Assembly: GCF_024453815.1 (NCBI RefSeq)
Contig: NZ_CP072934.1
Span: forward strand, 1,054,001-1,118,000
Length of the DNA: 64,000 nucleotides
Source: Corynebacterium pseudogenitalium
GTDB lineage: Bacteria; Actinomycetota; Actinomycetes; Mycobacteriales; Mycobacteriaceae
Reading direction: 5' to 3'
Made by a program: the position numbers and the translations under genes. Position 1 is the first letter of the stretch, and each line of letters opens with the position of its first letter. The notes under the pieces are model-generated. The model was given only the letters and a program-made list of their open reading frames with translations, was not told the DNA's origin and made no database searches. Of the stretch, positions 48,451 to 57,859 are shown in pieces.

Positions 48451-50553
48451 GTGCTAGGAAACATCGACCCCAGGCCGCTCAACCTCGTCATCCCCTTGAA
48501 ACAAGCCAAGGCAATCACCAAACACCTTGGATACAGCACCTGCGGCGAGCTCCTCGAGCACTACCCACGCCGATACCTCCACTACGGCACCGCGACCGAC
48601 CTTGCCACCATCAATGAAGGCGATACACTCAGCATCGTCGGCGAAATCACCGCTACCCAACGCATCCCCAACAGAAAACACCCCAACCGACCCATCTACC
48701 GAACCCACGTCTACGACGGCACCAACACCTTCACCGCAACATTCTTCGGCTCCAACTACGCCATGCGAGTGCTCAAAGAACACACCCGCGTCATGATGAC
48801 CGGCAAAATCAGCACGTACCGCAACGAAATCCAGTTCCAACACCCAGACTTCGTACTACTCGACGGCCCCACCCAAGCCACCGGAGCACTACGACAACTC
48901 CAACACTTCGGCGACCTCGAAGCAATCCTCTCCGGACGCGAATGGCTCCCAATCTACCCGGCAACAAAACAGGTCAGCACCTGGACCATCATGGGAGCCG
49001 TCCACACCATCCTGCAAAGCCTCCCCACAGTCCCCGAACCACTCGGCGCAAGCCCTGACGGATACATCGCCCGCGACAGCGCCATCCGCACCATTCACCA
49101 ACCTGACACCGAAGGACCCGAACCCGCCCGCCGACGCCTCAAATACGACGAAGCCATGACCGTCGCACTCGCCATGAGCGTGCGACGCACCGACGCAAAC
49201 AACCACAACGCTCCAGCCCTTCCCAAACAACCAAACGGCGAACAATCCCGACTCATTACACAACTCCCATTCCCACTCACTGGCGGGCAACAACGCGTCA
49301 TCCAGGAAATCTCCACCGACCTGACTCACGCCCACCCAATGAGCCGCCTCCTCCAAGGAGAGGTCGGCTCCGGCAAAACTATCGTCGCACTGATCAGCAT
49401 GCTCCAAGCGGTTGATAACGGTGCTCAAGCAGCCCTGCTCGCACCTACCGAGGTGCTCGCGCAGCAACACGCACGATCGCTTACAGAGACACTCATGCGC
49501 GCCGGGCTGCACACGACTGTGGTGCCACTCACAGGCTCCATGCCGACGGCACTGAAGCAAGATGCCCTCCTCAAGATTGTCTCGGGTGAGGCGGACATAG
49601 TCGTGGGCACCCACGCGCTGATTCAAGACAGCGTGGAGTTCTTTAACCTTGGCTTCGTCATTGTCGACGAGCAGCATCGTTTTGGCGTGGAGCAGCGCGA
49701 CCGACTTCGCGCTAAGTCGGGGGCGCAGACTCCGCACTTACTTGTCATGACAGCGACGCCGATCCCGCGCACAATCGCAATGACCGTCTTTGGTGATCTC
49801 GAGGTCTCGGTGCTCAACGAGCTGCCAGGCGGAAGGAAGCCTATTCAGTCCTCAGTTGTTCCGGAGTTCAAGCCGACGTGGATTGCACGTGCGTGGGAGA
49901 AGATGCGAGAAGATGTCGCGGCTGGCCACCAGGTCTACATTGTGTGCCCGCGTATTGACGGCGAGGGTGGTGTCCTTGAGACTGCCGAGTGGTTGCGCGC
50001 TACCGAGTTCCCAAGCCTGCAAGTAGCCGTACTGCACGGCAAGATGCGTGCTGAGGAAAAAGACGCTGTGATGTCCGATTTTGCAGCGGGTGGCATTGAC
50101 ATCTTGGTAGCTACGACCGTCATCGAAGTTGGCGTAGACGTGCCGAACGCGACTGTCATGATGGTACGGGAATCAGAAAGCTTTGGCGTTTCACAGCTGC
50201 ACCAGCTGCGAGGCCGAGTCGGGCGAGGCGGCAATCAATCTCTGTGTCTTTTCCATACACAGGCAGAAGAAGGCAGTGATGCCTTTCAGCGGGTCTGGGA
50301 GGTTGCTCAGACGAGCGATGGCTTTGCTCTTGCCGATCTAGACTTGCGCCACCGCCGTGAGGGTGACGTGCTCGGAACAGAGCAGTCAGGTATCCGTCGC
50401 ACGTTTAAATTGATCGACTTGATTGAGGACTACGAGATCGTTACCAGTGCGTACCGCGATGCGGCCCGCTTTGTCGAAGAAGACCTTGAGAAGGCACGGG
50501 CGCTCAGTGCACACCTCCAAGATGAGGACTTTGTGTACCTAGAAAAGAGCTAA
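48451..50553 (+). CDS. recG: ATP-dependent DNA helicase RecG
   Basis: RecG (700 residues) remodels stalled forks and Holliday junctions. The N-terminal wedge/OB domain covers about 1-250 (SIVGEITATQR, HPDFVLLDG). Walker A GEVGSGKT is at 303-310, the DEQH box (DEQHRFGVEQR) at 406, and motif VI is HQLRGRVGRGG. The GTG start is tightly coupled to the previous gene. Base use is extraordinary: codons 1 to about 300 end almost only in C or A, while the later part uses G and T freely, with a sharp change near 49,330-49,440. The protein itself looks intact. Confidence 0.96.
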   Translation: MLGNIDPRPLNLVIPLKQAKAITKHLGYSTCGELLEHYPRRYLHYGTATDLATINEGDTLSIVGEITATQRIPNRKHPNRPIYRTHVYDGTNTFTATFFGSNYAMRVLKEHTRVMMTGKISTYRNEIQFQHPDFVLLDGPTQATGALRQLQHFGDLEAILSGREWLPIYPATKQVSTWTIMGAVHTILQSLPTVPEPLGASPDGYIARDSAIRTIHQPDTEGPEPARRRLKYDEAMTVALAMSVRRTDANNHNAPALPKQPNGEQSRLITQLPFPLTGGQQRVIQEISTDLTHAHPMSRLLQGEVGSGKTIVALISMLQAVDNGAQAALLAPTEVLAQQHARSLTETLMRAGLHTTVVPLTGSMPTALKQDALLKIVSGEADIVVGTHALIQDSVEFFNLGFVIVDEQHRFGVEQRDRLRAKSGAQTPHLLVMTATPIPRTIAMTVFGDLEVSVLNELPGGRKPIQSSVVPEFKPTWIARAWEKMREDVAAGHQVYIVCPRIDGEGGVLETAEWLRATEFPSLQVAVLHGKMRAEEKDAVMSDFAAGGIDILVATTVIEVGVDVPNATVMMVRESESFGVSQLHQLRGRVGRGGNQSLCLFHTQAEEGSDAFQRVWEVAQTSDGFALADLDLRHRREGDVLGTEQSGIRRTFKLIDLIEDYEIVTSAYRDAARFVEEDLEKARALSAHLQDEDFVYLEKS

Positions 50554-50556
50554 AGC

Positions 50557-50562
50557 TAGAGT
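50557..50562 (+). promoter_or_regulatory. -10 hexamer of rsmD-coaD (leaderless)
   Basis: TAGAGT ends 7 bases before the ATG at 50570 and selects it over the GTG at 50561, which lies within the hexamer. Confidence 0.5.
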
Positions 50563-50569
50563 GAGTACC

Positions 50570-51154
50570 ATGAATCGCATCATTTCTGGTGAAGCCCGTG
50601 GGCGCAAGATTAAAGTTCCACCGGAGGGGACACGGCCAACGTCGGACCGCGCGCGAGAGGGCCTCTTTTCCTCTCTGCAGGTCCGCTTTGGGTTCCCTGG
50701 GCAGCACGTCCTTGACCTCTTTGCGGGATCCGGCGCACTAGGGCTGGAGGCAGCCTCGCGTGGCGCTGAGGAAGTGGTGCTTGTGGAAGACGACCCGAAA
50801 GCGGTCGCGGTGATTGAGCACAATGCGGGCGTTGTCGGGCACCCGAACACCTGTGTCGAGCCCGTGAAAGTCTCCACGTATGTGGCGCGTGCTCCCAAGC
50901 AGCACTTTTCAATGGTGCTCGCCGATCCACCCTATGACCTTGCCGATGAAGCCGTGGCCGAAATGGTCACTGCGTTGCAGGAGCTACTCGTCGACGGCGC
51001 CGTGGTCGTCATCGAACGTCACCGCGAAAGCCCCGAGACCGCATGGCCGCCCGCGTTTACCCCTACGGGACAGAAACTCAAGAAGCGCTTGTACGGGATC
51101 GCACGGTTCGATATGGCAGTGTATACAGCCCCCTCAGACGCTCAGGAGGAGTGA
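50570..51154 (+). CDS. rsmD: 16S rRNA guanine-966 N2-methyltransferase
   Basis: RsmD (194 residues) is an SAM-dependent rRNA methylase. RIISGEARGRKIKVPPEGTRPTSDRAREGLFSSL is the family N-terminus, LDLFAGSGALGLEAASRGA the SAM site and ADPPYDLA the catalytic motif IV. The ATG at 50570 gives the exact N-terminus. coaD follows after three bases, the common rsmD-coaD pairing. Confidence 0.96.
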   Translation: MNRIISGEARGRKIKVPPEGTRPTSDRAREGLFSSLQVRFGFPGQHVLDLFAGSGALGLEAASRGAEEVVLVEDDPKAVAVIEHNAGVVGHPNTCVEPVKVSTYVARAPKQHFSMVLADPPYDLADEAVAEMVTALQELLVDGAVVVIERHRESPETAWPPAFTPTGQKLKKRLYGIARFDMAVYTAPSDAQEE

Positions 51155-51157
51155 GTT

Positions 51158-51667
51158 ATGGCCCAATCGTTAGCTTCGGCCCGTAACGTTGCGGTGTGCC
51201 CCGGGTCGTTCGACCCCTTCACGAACGGGCACCTGGATATCGTAGACCGTGCTCGACGCCACTTCGACGAAGTAGTCGTTCTGGTAACTGGGAACCCAAC
51301 CAAGAAAACTGGAATGTTTACAGTGGCGGAACGAGTCGCCTTGATCCAGTCCGCCGTCGCCGACATGCCGGACGTGAAAGTAGACAGCTGGGGTGGGTTG
51401 TTGGTCGACTACACCAGCGCACACGGCATTACTGCCCTGGTGAAAGGCTTGCGATCGTCACTTGACTATGAGTATGAGCTGCCAATGGCGCAGATGAACC
51501 GCCGCCTCACCGGTGTTGAGACGTTCTTCTTGCTCACTGACGAGAAGTACGGCTACATTTCGTCCTCGCTATGCAAGGAAGTCGCCCGCTTCGGAGGCGA
51601 TATCGGGGGACTGGTACCTCCGGCGGTTATGCAGGCGATGAACGAACGCCTGCGCGAAGTAAAGTAA
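51158..51667 (+). CDS. coaD: phosphopantetheine adenylyltransferase
   Basis: CoaD (169 residues) transfers AMP to phosphopantetheine in coenzyme A synthesis. CPGSFDPFTNGHLDIVDRA contains the T-x-G-H nucleotidyl-transfer motif, and KYGYISSSLCKEVARFGGDI is the C-terminal signature. CAGGAGGAG stands about 7 bases before the ATG, within the rsmD end. A bidirectional terminator follows. Confidence 0.97.
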   Translation: MAQSLASARNVAVCPGSFDPFTNGHLDIVDRARRHFDEVVVLVTGNPTKKTGMFTVAERVALIQSAVADMPDVKVDSWGGLLVDYTSAHGITALVKGLRSSLDYEYELPMAQMNRRLTGVETFFLLTDEKYGYISSSLCKEVARFGGDIGGLVPPAVMQAMNERLREVK

Positions 51668-51668
51668 A

Positions 51669-51703
51669 AGCCCGGAAGATCAGCCAAAAAGATCTACCGG
51701 GCT
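51669..51703. terminator. Bidirectional terminator between coaD and the ABC ATPase gene
   Basis: AGCCCGGAAGATC pairs with GATCTACCGGGCT (51691-51703), with one unpaired base difference near the middle. It lies between two convergent genes 53 bases apart. No strong T run follows on either strand. Confidence 0.6.
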
Positions 51704-51720
51704 CCGATTGGGCGCTCAAG

Positions 51721-52512
51721 CTAGAATATCGTCGAAAGGAAGGCTTTCGTGCGTTCCTTTTGAGGGTTGTCGAGCACCTGTTCAGGGGTGCCGTACTCGA
51801 CGATCTGACCGTCGGACATGAATGCAACGTGATCTGCGACCTCGCGCGCGAATGCCATCTCGTGCGTGACCACCAACATCGTCATACCGTCTTGCGCAAG
51901 TTGCTTCATCACCCGCAACACTTCACCAACAAGCTCCGGGTCAAGTGCGGACGTGGGCTCGTCGAAAAGCATGAGCTTTGGATCCATCGCGACCGAACGA
52001 GCGATAGCGACTCGCTGCTGCTGACCACCTGAAAGCTGGATCGGGTAGGCGTCCGCCTTCGATTCGAGACCGACCATGCGCAGAAGCTCCATCGCACGGA
52101 CCTTTGCCTTCTCCGGCGACTCGCCCTTGACATGGACCGGAGCTTCAATGATGTTGTCGAGCACGGTGCGGTGCCCGAACAAGTTAAAGCTCTGAAAGAC
52201 CATCCCGATGTCCCGGCGCTGGACTGCGGCATCCTTCTCGCTCATCTCATAGAGCGTGCCGTTCTTTTCGCGGTACCCGATCAGATCACCATCAACGTAC
52301 AGGCGACCAGCAGTGACCTTCTCAAGATGGTTAACGCAGCGAAGGAATGTGGACTTGCCGGAACCGGAAGGACCGATCAAACAGGTAACAGAACCCGGAG
52401 CTACTTCGAGGTTGATGCCCTTGAGTACTTCCAAGCTGCCGAAGGACTTCCATACGTCAACCGCTTGGATCATTGGCGTTTGGGCGGGGGAAGAAGATGT
52501 AGGAGAAGCCAT
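51721..52512 (-). CDS. polar amino acid ABC transporter, ATP-binding subunit
   Basis: This 263-residue GlnQ/ArtP-type ATPase powers import. Walker A is GPSGSGKST, the Q loop is [10 protein letters not shown], the signature [14 protein letters not shown], Walker B with [15 protein letters not shown], and the switch His lies in VVTHEMAFA. It is the last gene of a three-gene operon (binding protein, permease, ATPase) and starts two bases after the permease stop. The family suggests glutamine, glutamate, cystine or another polar amino acid. Confidence 0.95.
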   Translation of the reverse strand: MASPTSSSPAQTPMIQAVDVWKSFGSLEVLKGINLEVAPGSVTCLIGPSGSGKSTFLRCVNHLEKVTAGRLYVDGDLIGYREKNGTLYEMSEKDAAVQRRDIGMVFQSFNLFGHRTVLDNIIEAPVHVKGESPEKAKVRAMELLRMVGLESKADAYPIQLSGGQQQRVAIARSVAMDPKLMLFDEPTSALDPELVGEVLRVMKQLAQDGMTMLVVTHEMAFAREVADHVAFMSDGQIVEYGTPEQVLDNPQKERTKAFLSTIF

Positions 52513-52514
52513 GG

Positions 52515-53456
52515 TTACCGTTGGTTCCTTTCTGGAGCTTCAATGATCTCGACGTTGTTTGGAATTGTGCCTTCGGCGTCGGCCAAGCTAGCGAGCTGCC
52601 GGGCAGTGAGCTGGCGGGTTGCGCCCCGGTCGAAGTAGCGCTCCAGGTAGTGCTGCGCGACCATCAGCAAGGAGGTGATTACCAAGTACCACGTTGCTGC
52701 CACAAGCAGCAACGGAACCGGCTGGAACAGCGCTGCAGCGATATCCATCGAGCGGCCGTACAGCTCCAGGGAGTAAGGAACCGCAACAACCAACGAAGAC
52801 GTCTTCAGCAAGGAGATAAATTCATTTCCTGTCGGCGGAATGATAATGCGCATCGCTTGGGGAAGAACTGTCCTAGTCATGGTCTGGGACCAGCTCATGC
52901 CCAGCGACTTCGACGCTTCAATCTGTCCTTCTGGAACAGCGGAGACACCCGAGCGGACAATTTCCGCCATGTAGGCGGCCTCATTGAGGCCCAGACCAAC
53001 GACGGCGAGAGCAAATGCGGAAGAGGTGAACGGATCGAGGGAGATTTGCGTAAACCCGAGATTGATGGAGTCGTAGATTGCTCCGATCAGGCCCCAGAAC
53101 ATCAACTGAACGTACACGGGGGTACCGCGGAAAATCCAGAGGAAAACCCAGCTTACGGTGCGAAACACCGGGTTGGGACTCATACGCATCACGGCAAGGA
53201 GCACACCGCCGACCACGCCAATAAGCATCGCGAGGACCGTAATCGCAATGGTGTGTAGAGCAGCTACCGCGATTCGAGTATCGAAGAGGTACTGCGCGTA
53301 TGTGTCCCACCCATACGCTTCATTCTTGGCTGCGCCAATAATAAACCAGACAACGAGGACGCCGAGCAGGACCGCGAGCGCCCACCGTCCTGGGTGCCGT
53401 AACGGTTTCGCTTCAATTCTGGCAGGCCGACTTTGGCTAGTAGATGGTGTGGTCAT
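52515..53456 (-). CDS. polar amino acid ABC transporter, permease
   Basis: This 313-residue HisM/GlnP-type permease has an N-terminal helix ([19 protein letters not shown]), an extracellular loop and about five core helices. The EAA loop, which docks the ATPase, reads [25 protein letters not shown]. The hydrophilic C-terminal tail is about 45 residues long. A single permease implies a homodimer. It starts six bases after the binding-protein stop. Confidence 0.93.
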   Translation of the reverse strand: MTTPSTSQSRPARIEAKPLRHPGRWALAVLLGVLVVWFIIGAAKNEAYGWDTYAQYLFDTRIAVAALHTIAITVLAMLIGVVGGVLLAVMRMSPNPVFRTVSWVFLWIFRGTPVYVQLMFWGLIGAIYDSINLGFTQISLDPFTSSAFALAVVGLGLNEAAYMAEIVRSGVSAVPEGQIEASKSLGMSWSQTMTRTVLPQAMRIIIPPTGNEFISLLKTSSLVVAVPYSLELYGRSMDIAAALFQPVPLLLVAATWYLVITSLLMVAQHYLERYFDRGATRQLTARQLASLADAEGTIPNNVEIIEAPERNQR

Positions 53457-53462
53457 GGTCTG

Positions 53463-54386
53463 TTACTTCCATTCTGTAAGGGGCTGTTCGTTAATAAGCG
53501 CGGTATCGAGCAGGCCAGTTCGTACGTTCCACTGCGCCAAAATGCGCTCGTAATCGCCAGTGTCGATGAGATGCTGCATTGCGTGGGCAAGCGCAATGCT
53601 CAGACCTGAGTCTTTTGGCACCGCGATTCCGTATGGTGCTGCGTCGAACATGTCACCCACGAGCTCGAGCTTCCCGTCGGAGCGTTCGACCGCCCAAGAC
53701 GTGACAGGGGAGTCAGCACTAAAGGCATCTGCACGGCCAACCAGTGCCGCGAGCGCCGCGTTGTCAGAGGTGTCGAACGACAGGATGGTGATGGGTGGTT
53801 TTCCTGCTTCAATACAAGCATCATTCTTCGGACGCACGTCATCGGTCTCGGAAACGGTTGTGCGCTGAACCGCAACTGTGAGACCACAAGCATCCTCTGG
53901 GTTCACATGCGTACCGGTGAGTTGAGCCCACTGGATTCCTGCGAAGAGGAAATTAACGAACTCAAAGCTTTTGCGGCGCTCTTCGTTATCAGTAAATCCA
54001 GACATGCCAGCGTCAAGGCTGCCTGCCTGAACCGCAGGTAGGATCATAGAAAAATCCATCTCCTGTGGATCGAATTCGAGACCCATGATTGAGGCAAGCG
54101 CGCGCCCGAGGTCAAGCTCCAGCCCGATCAAATTACCTTGTGAGTCTTTGAACTCGAAAGGGGCGAATGGCGGGTTGGCGCCAATTGAGAATTTGCCGTC
54201 TCTCGAGACATTCTCGGGCACCATCGCCGCAATCTCAGGAACGGTAGCAGGCTCAATAGGCTCCCAGCCATCTGGGTTGCCACCTTCCACGTTGGTAACG
54301 CAGCCACTGAGAAGACCAACGCCCATCATCAACGTGAACGCGCTGAGGACCCTCGTCGCCTTGCCAAAGCGTTTGTTTTGGTTCAT
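53463..54386 (-). CDS. polar amino acid ABC transporter, substrate-binding lipoprotein
   Basis: This 307-residue lipoprotein has lipobox LSGC (Cys29) and the family-3 solute-binding fold: FSIGANPPFAPFEFKDSQGNLIGLELDLGRALASIMG, FSMILPAVQAGSLDAGMSGFTDNEERRKSFEFVNFL and GIAVPKDSGLSIALAHAMQHLIDTGDY. The pocket arginine usually needed for the alpha-carboxylate may lie in NEERRKS. It leads the operon with AAGG about 10 bases upstream of the ATG. The ligand is unresolved. Confidence 0.92.
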   Translation of the reverse strand: MNQNKRFGKATRVLSAFTLMMGVGLLSGCVTNVEGGNPDGWEPIEPATVPEIAAMVPENVSRDGKFSIGANPPFAPFEFKDSQGNLIGLELDLGRALASIMGLEFDPQEMDFSMILPAVQAGSLDAGMSGFTDNEERRKSFEFVNFLFAGIQWAQLTGTHVNPEDACGLTVAVQRTTVSETDDVRPKNDACIEAGKPPITILSFDTSDNAALAALVGRADAFSADSPVTSWAVERSDGKLELVGDMFDAAPYGIAVPKDSGLSIALAHAMQHLIDTGDYERILAQWNVRTGLLDTALINEQPLTEWK

Positions 54387-54413
54387 TGTTTTCGACCTTG
54401 TTTGGGATTGTTT

Positions 54414-54968
54414 CTAGCGTGGGGTTGGAAGCGATCGCAGCCCACGCATGATGAGCTCTACCGTTTGTCCAACCAGAAACACACTCAACATTGCGAGAAG
54501 CACTGGTGCTGTCGCTTGGCTTGAGCCCTGAGAACTTTGAGCAAAATTACCAGTGAACAATCCACGGACCATATTCGAAGATCCCTGTACCTCAGCTTTA
54601 GTCCATTCGAGCGGGTTTGCGGTGCTTGGTATCGACGACCCCTTCGCCCATCCCTGAACAAAGTCCTTGCCGTCGCCCTCTGGCATGTCATCAGTCCACT
54701 TGAGGAATAGCTCAGAGCTGGAGATTTTCTGCACTGGGTTCTTTTCGGGCGGAATGTAGAGAGGGTCGTTCTCTGGGTCTTGATCCAGGGAGCTCTTCTT
54801 TTCGCCCTCGGACGCGCTAGAAGCTTCACCGGCGTCTTTATCAGAGTCTATCGAACTTGTAGCAGGTGCTTCGGGGGCTGGGATTTCCGCAAGTGCGGAA
54901 GGGCTGACCACCGAAGCCGTTGCAATGAGAGAAGCCGCGGTGACCGCGGCCGTGATACGTTTGCGCAT
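54414..54968 (-). CDS. exported protein of unknown function with C-terminal membrane helix
   Basis: This 184-residue protein has a signal peptide (MRKRITAAVTAASLIATASV then ALAEIPAPEAP), an acidic Ser/Glu-rich linker and a Trp-containing middle (LFLKWTDDMPEGDGKDFVQGW). A hydrophobic segment near the end (APVLLAMLSVFLVGQTVELIM) is followed by arginines, the layout of a protein held in the membrane by its C-terminus. I recognise no domain. The ATG at 54968 lies 6 bases after TATTAT. It sits between the hyp genes and the ABC operon, separated from hypD by a hairpin. Confidence 0.7.
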   Translation of the reverse strand: MRKRITAAVTAASLIATASVVSPSALAEIPAPEAPATSSIDSDKDAGEASSASEGEKKSSLDQDPENDPLYIPPEKNPVQKISSSELFLKWTDDMPEGDGKDFVQGWAKGSSIPSTANPLEWTKAEVQGSSNMVRGLFTGNFAQSSQGSSQATAPVLLAMLSVFLVGQTVELIMRGLRSLPTPR

Positions 54969-54974
54969 GAGTGA

Positions 54975-54980
54975 ATAATA
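54975..54980 (-). promoter_or_regulatory. -10 hexamer of the exported protein gene (leaderless)
   Basis: TATTAT on the minus strand ends 6 bases before the ATG at 54968. Confidence 0.45.
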
Positions 54981-55020
54981 CCCACTCGGACAGTTTTGCG
55001 CTAACAAATCGAAAGATTTT

Positions 55021-55047
55021 ACCCCCAGGCAGTTCTGACCTGGGGGT
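55021..55047 (-). terminator. Hairpin terminator after hypD
   Basis: ACCCCCAGG pairs with CCTGGGGGT (55039-55047) around a 9-base loop. On the minus strand the following sequence is only moderately T-rich (AAAATCTTT). It separates hypCD from the exported-protein gene. Confidence 0.65.
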
Positions 55048-55055
55048 TTACTAAT

Positions 55056-56195
55056 CTAAGAGAGGGAAGAAGTGGTGATTTTATCTATTCTTCCGAAGTT
55101 GTAATATGCGGCACAGGCTCCTTCTGGGGAAACCATGCAGGTACCAATCGGGGTGTCCGGCGTACAGGCGGTACCGAAGACCTTGCACTGCCACGGCTTG
55201 ATGTGGCCGGTCAGGACAGACCCGCACTCACATGCCGCGGGGTCTTCGACTCGGTTGCCGGGCACATCGAAAATGCGCTCCGCATCCCACTTGGCGAATT
55301 CTTCAGAGATGGCCATTCCGGAATGGGGAAGGGTTCCAAGGCCACGCCACTCGAACTCGTCCCGTATATCGAAGACCCTATCCAAGAGCGCTTGCGCTGA
55401 AGGGTTGCCCTCTGGGCGCACGACGCGGGCGTACTGGTTTTGGACGCGTGCCTTGCCCGCGGCAATGTCGCCCGACGTAAACTGCTCCAGCAACTGGGCA
55501 ACGCCCTGAAGAATATCCAAAGGTTCGAAGCCGCAAACGGAGACTGGCCGGTTAAATTCTTCAGCCAGGAAATCGAAAGCCTTTGTGCCGACCACAGTTG
55601 CTACGTGGCCGGGCCCGATAAAGCCGTCAACCTCCGTGACACCCCCGTTGGCGATTGCACGCAGTGGTGGCTCGATGGTCACATGGTTAGAAAAGACTGA
55701 GAAGTTTGGGATATCGCGTTGCTTGGCGGCGGTTAGCGTCACAGCGGTGGATGGCGTCGTCGTCTCAAAGCCAATTGCGAAGAAGATAACGTGCTTATCC
55801 GGGTTCTCCTCCGCGATCTTGAGAGAGTCCAGTGGAGAGTAGACAAAGCGAACGTCGCAACCACGTGCGCGAGCCTGTAACAGTGACTCCTCGGAGCCTG
55901 GAACACGCATCATGTCGCCGAACGTGGTCAAGATAACGTCAGGCTGGTTTGCAAGCCAGAGTGCGTCATCGACCCTGCCCATCGGAATGACGCAGACTGG
56001 GCAACCAGGTCCGTGAACGAGGTCGATGGAGTCTGGGAGAAGGTTTTCCAGGCCGTAGCGGTAGATCGTATGGGTATGCCCACCGCAGATTTCCATGAGC
56101 TTAATCGGGCGGTCGAGTTGCTTCGCCTGTTCCTCAATGGTTGCAATCAGTTGGCGAGCTGCGGCTGGGTCACGAAACTCATCGACGAATTTCAT
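55056..56195 (-). CDS. hypD: hydrogenase maturation protein HypD
   Basis: HypD (379 residues) is the iron-sulfur scaffold on which, with HypC, the Fe(CN)2CO unit of [NiFe]-hydrogenase is built. Motifs are intact: EICGGHTHTIYRYG, HGPGCPVCVIP, GFETTTP, VCGFEPLDIL and the C-terminal 4Fe-4S cysteine set in CECGSVLTGHIKPWQC and CTPDTPIGTCMV. The length is normal. It is transcribed after hypC with a 36-base gap. A hairpin lies just downstream. Confidence 0.97.
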   Translation of the reverse strand: MKFVDEFRDPAAARQLIATIEEQAKQLDRPIKLMEICGGHTHTIYRYGLENLLPDSIDLVHGPGCPVCVIPMGRVDDALWLANQPDVILTTFGDMMRVPGSEESLLQARARGCDVRFVYSPLDSLKIAEENPDKHVIFFAIGFETTTPSTAVTLTAAKQRDIPNFSVFSNHVTIEPPLRAIANGGVTEVDGFIGPGHVATVVGTKAFDFLAEEFNRPVSVCGFEPLDILQGVAQLLEQFTSGDIAAGKARVQNQYARVVRPEGNPSAQALLDRVFDIRDEFEWRGLGTLPHSGMAISEEFAKWDAERIFDVPGNRVEDPAACECGSVLTGHIKPWQCKVFGTACTPDTPIGTCMVSPEGACAAYYNFGRIDKITTSSLS

Positions 56196-56231
56196 GTGGG
56201 GTCCTTTCTTAGGAACGTAGGGGGCGGTGGC

Positions 56232-56501
56232 TTAGTCGATTCTTGAGGTTGTAAACGAATCGAGCTCGTCCTCAAACGTATTTGCACCGAGTTGTTGAAT
56301 CTGTTGCAGGGTTGTCGCGGCCTCATCCTCGTCAATTTTTGACAGCGCAAATCCTACGTGTACCAGCACCCATTCGCCGACCTCGAGTCCTTCTTCAACA
56401 AGAAGATCAGTGGAGATTGCACGGGTTACTCCCGAGATGCTGACTGTTGCGCGGGTGGGATCCTTAATTTCGACAACCTGCGCTGGTACTCCCAGACACA
56501 T
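56232..56501 (-). CDS. hypC: hydrogenase maturation chaperone HypC
   Basis: HypC (89 residues) carries the iron centre and delivers it to the hydrogenase large subunit. The N-terminus MCLGVPAQV includes the essential Cys2, and GEWVLVHVGFALSKIDEDEA is the family C-terminal block. The ATG at 56501 has GGAAGG about 9 bases upstream. It begins the minus-strand hypCD unit, divergent from hypE across a 240-base AT-rich gap. Confidence 0.96.
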   Translation of the reverse strand: MCLGVPAQVVEIKDPTRATVSISGVTRAISTDLLVEEGLEVGEWVLVHVGFALSKIDEDEAATTLQQIQQLGANTFEDELDSFTTSRID

Positions 56502-56741
56502 AAAGCAGAGCCTTCCATCGATTGCATTATTTTCACACTTTTTCGTGCTTATTCCGTTTTACATTATTGCCCATGATTTGTGCATTTCTAAAAGTACCCA
56601 GCAAGCCAACTATGCGCGTCACCCACAACCTTCAAGCCCCGAAAACCCAAAACACGGTACCGGCGGTAGAATTCACACACGGAACTATTCGTAGCAATTC
56701 CACACGGTGGCTAGTTGCGAAAATAAGAAAAGGAAAGTGCT

Positions 56742-57836
56742 GTGCAGCCTAAAAACCGCCTCAATGTAGATGAGTCCAAGGTCAATGACAACATTGCTCG
56801 AGTGCGTCGTCGTGGCGGACGCTTGAAGGATGAATATGTCACGCTCGCACACGGGGCGGGCGGAAAGGCGAGCGCGACACTGCTAGAGCAAGTATTTTTC
56901 GACGAATACGGCAACGACCTGCTCTCACAGGGGGAAGACTCGACGCTGTTGGACCTCGATTTGAACGGCGGGACGCTGGCGTTTACAACCGACAGCTATG
57001 TGGTGAACCCGATAGAGTTCCCGGGTGGATCCATCGCGGATCTCGCGGTAAACGGTACCGTCAACGATCTTGCCGTGGGTGGTGCGGAGCCGAAGTATAT
57101 TTCGGTGGGTTTCATTCTGGAAGAAGGGCTTGAAGTAGAGACGCTTCGCCGGATCGCGCAGAATCTCCGCACCGCAGCAGAACGCGCCGGAGTACAGATT
57201 GCGACTGGCGACACAAAAGTAGTTCCGAAGGGTGCTGGGGACAAGATTTATATCAATACTGCAGGCATCGGCGTAGTACCTGCTGGACGGGAACTCGGTT
57301 TTGCAAAGGTCAAGCCTGGTGACCGGATTATCGTTTCTGGCCCGATCGCAGACCACGGTATGGCGGTCATGATGGCCCGCGGAGACCTCGCAATCGAAGC
57401 ACCGATCGAGTCCGACTCGCGCGAGGTCGCAAGTTTGGTGCGGGCGATGCTCGCCGATGCCCCCGAGACTCGTTGGATGCGTGACGCCACACGTGGTGGT
57501 CTAGCGACAGTCATGAACGAACTTGCAGAATCAACTGGCTACGGCGTTGCACTGCACGACGAGAAGATCCCTGTGCAGCCGATGACGCGCGCCGCTTGCG
57601 ACATGCTGGGCATTGATCCACTCTACGTCGCGAACGAAGGAACGTTTGCGGCGGTGGTGCCGGAAGACCAGACCGACCAAGCACTCGCGGCGCTGCATGC
57701 AGCAGGCGCTGAAGGGGCGGCGGTGGTTGGAAAGATCGTCGAGGAACCAGCTGCAGCGGTGGTGTTGGTCACCGGCTTTGGTGGTACCCGTATGGTCGAC
57801 AAGCTGGTTGGCGATCCGTTGCCACGAATCTGTTAA
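56742..57836 (+). CDS. hypE: hydrogenase maturation protein HypE
   Basis: HypE (364 residues) dehydrates its C-terminal thiocarboxamide to the thiocyanate that supplies cyanide ligands. AHGAGGKASATLLEQVF and the PurM-like core (GQ... SIADLAVNGTVNDLAVGGAEPKYI) are present. The protein ends LPRIC with the modified Cys364 as last residue, exactly as required. An N-terminal extension of about 30 residues precedes the core. The GTG start has AAAAGGAAAG just upstream. It stands alone on the plus strand between hypC and hypF. Confidence 0.97.
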   Translation: MQPKNRLNVDESKVNDNIARVRRRGGRLKDEYVTLAHGAGGKASATLLEQVFFDEYGNDLLSQGEDSTLLDLDLNGGTLAFTTDSYVVNPIEFPGGSIADLAVNGTVNDLAVGGAEPKYISVGFILEEGLEVETLRRIAQNLRTAAERAGVQIATGDTKVVPKGAGDKIYINTAGIGVVPAGRELGFAKVKPGDRIIVSGPIADHGMAVMMARGDLAIEAPIESDSREVASLVRAMLADAPETRWMRDATRGGLATVMNELAESTGYGVALHDEKIPVQPMTRAACDMLGIDPLYVANEGTFAAVVPEDQTDQALAALHAAGAEGAAVVGKIVEEPAAAVVLVTGFGGTRMVDKLVGDPLPRIC

Positions 57837-57859
57837 GTTCCTGAGGCTGCATGGGTTCG

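Noticed and set aside
48889..49737. 282-codon open frame antisense to recG
   Set aside because: It exists because the C/A-ending codons of recG leave few stops in the phase-matched antisense frame. Its translation shows no domain, and recG is clearly the real gene.
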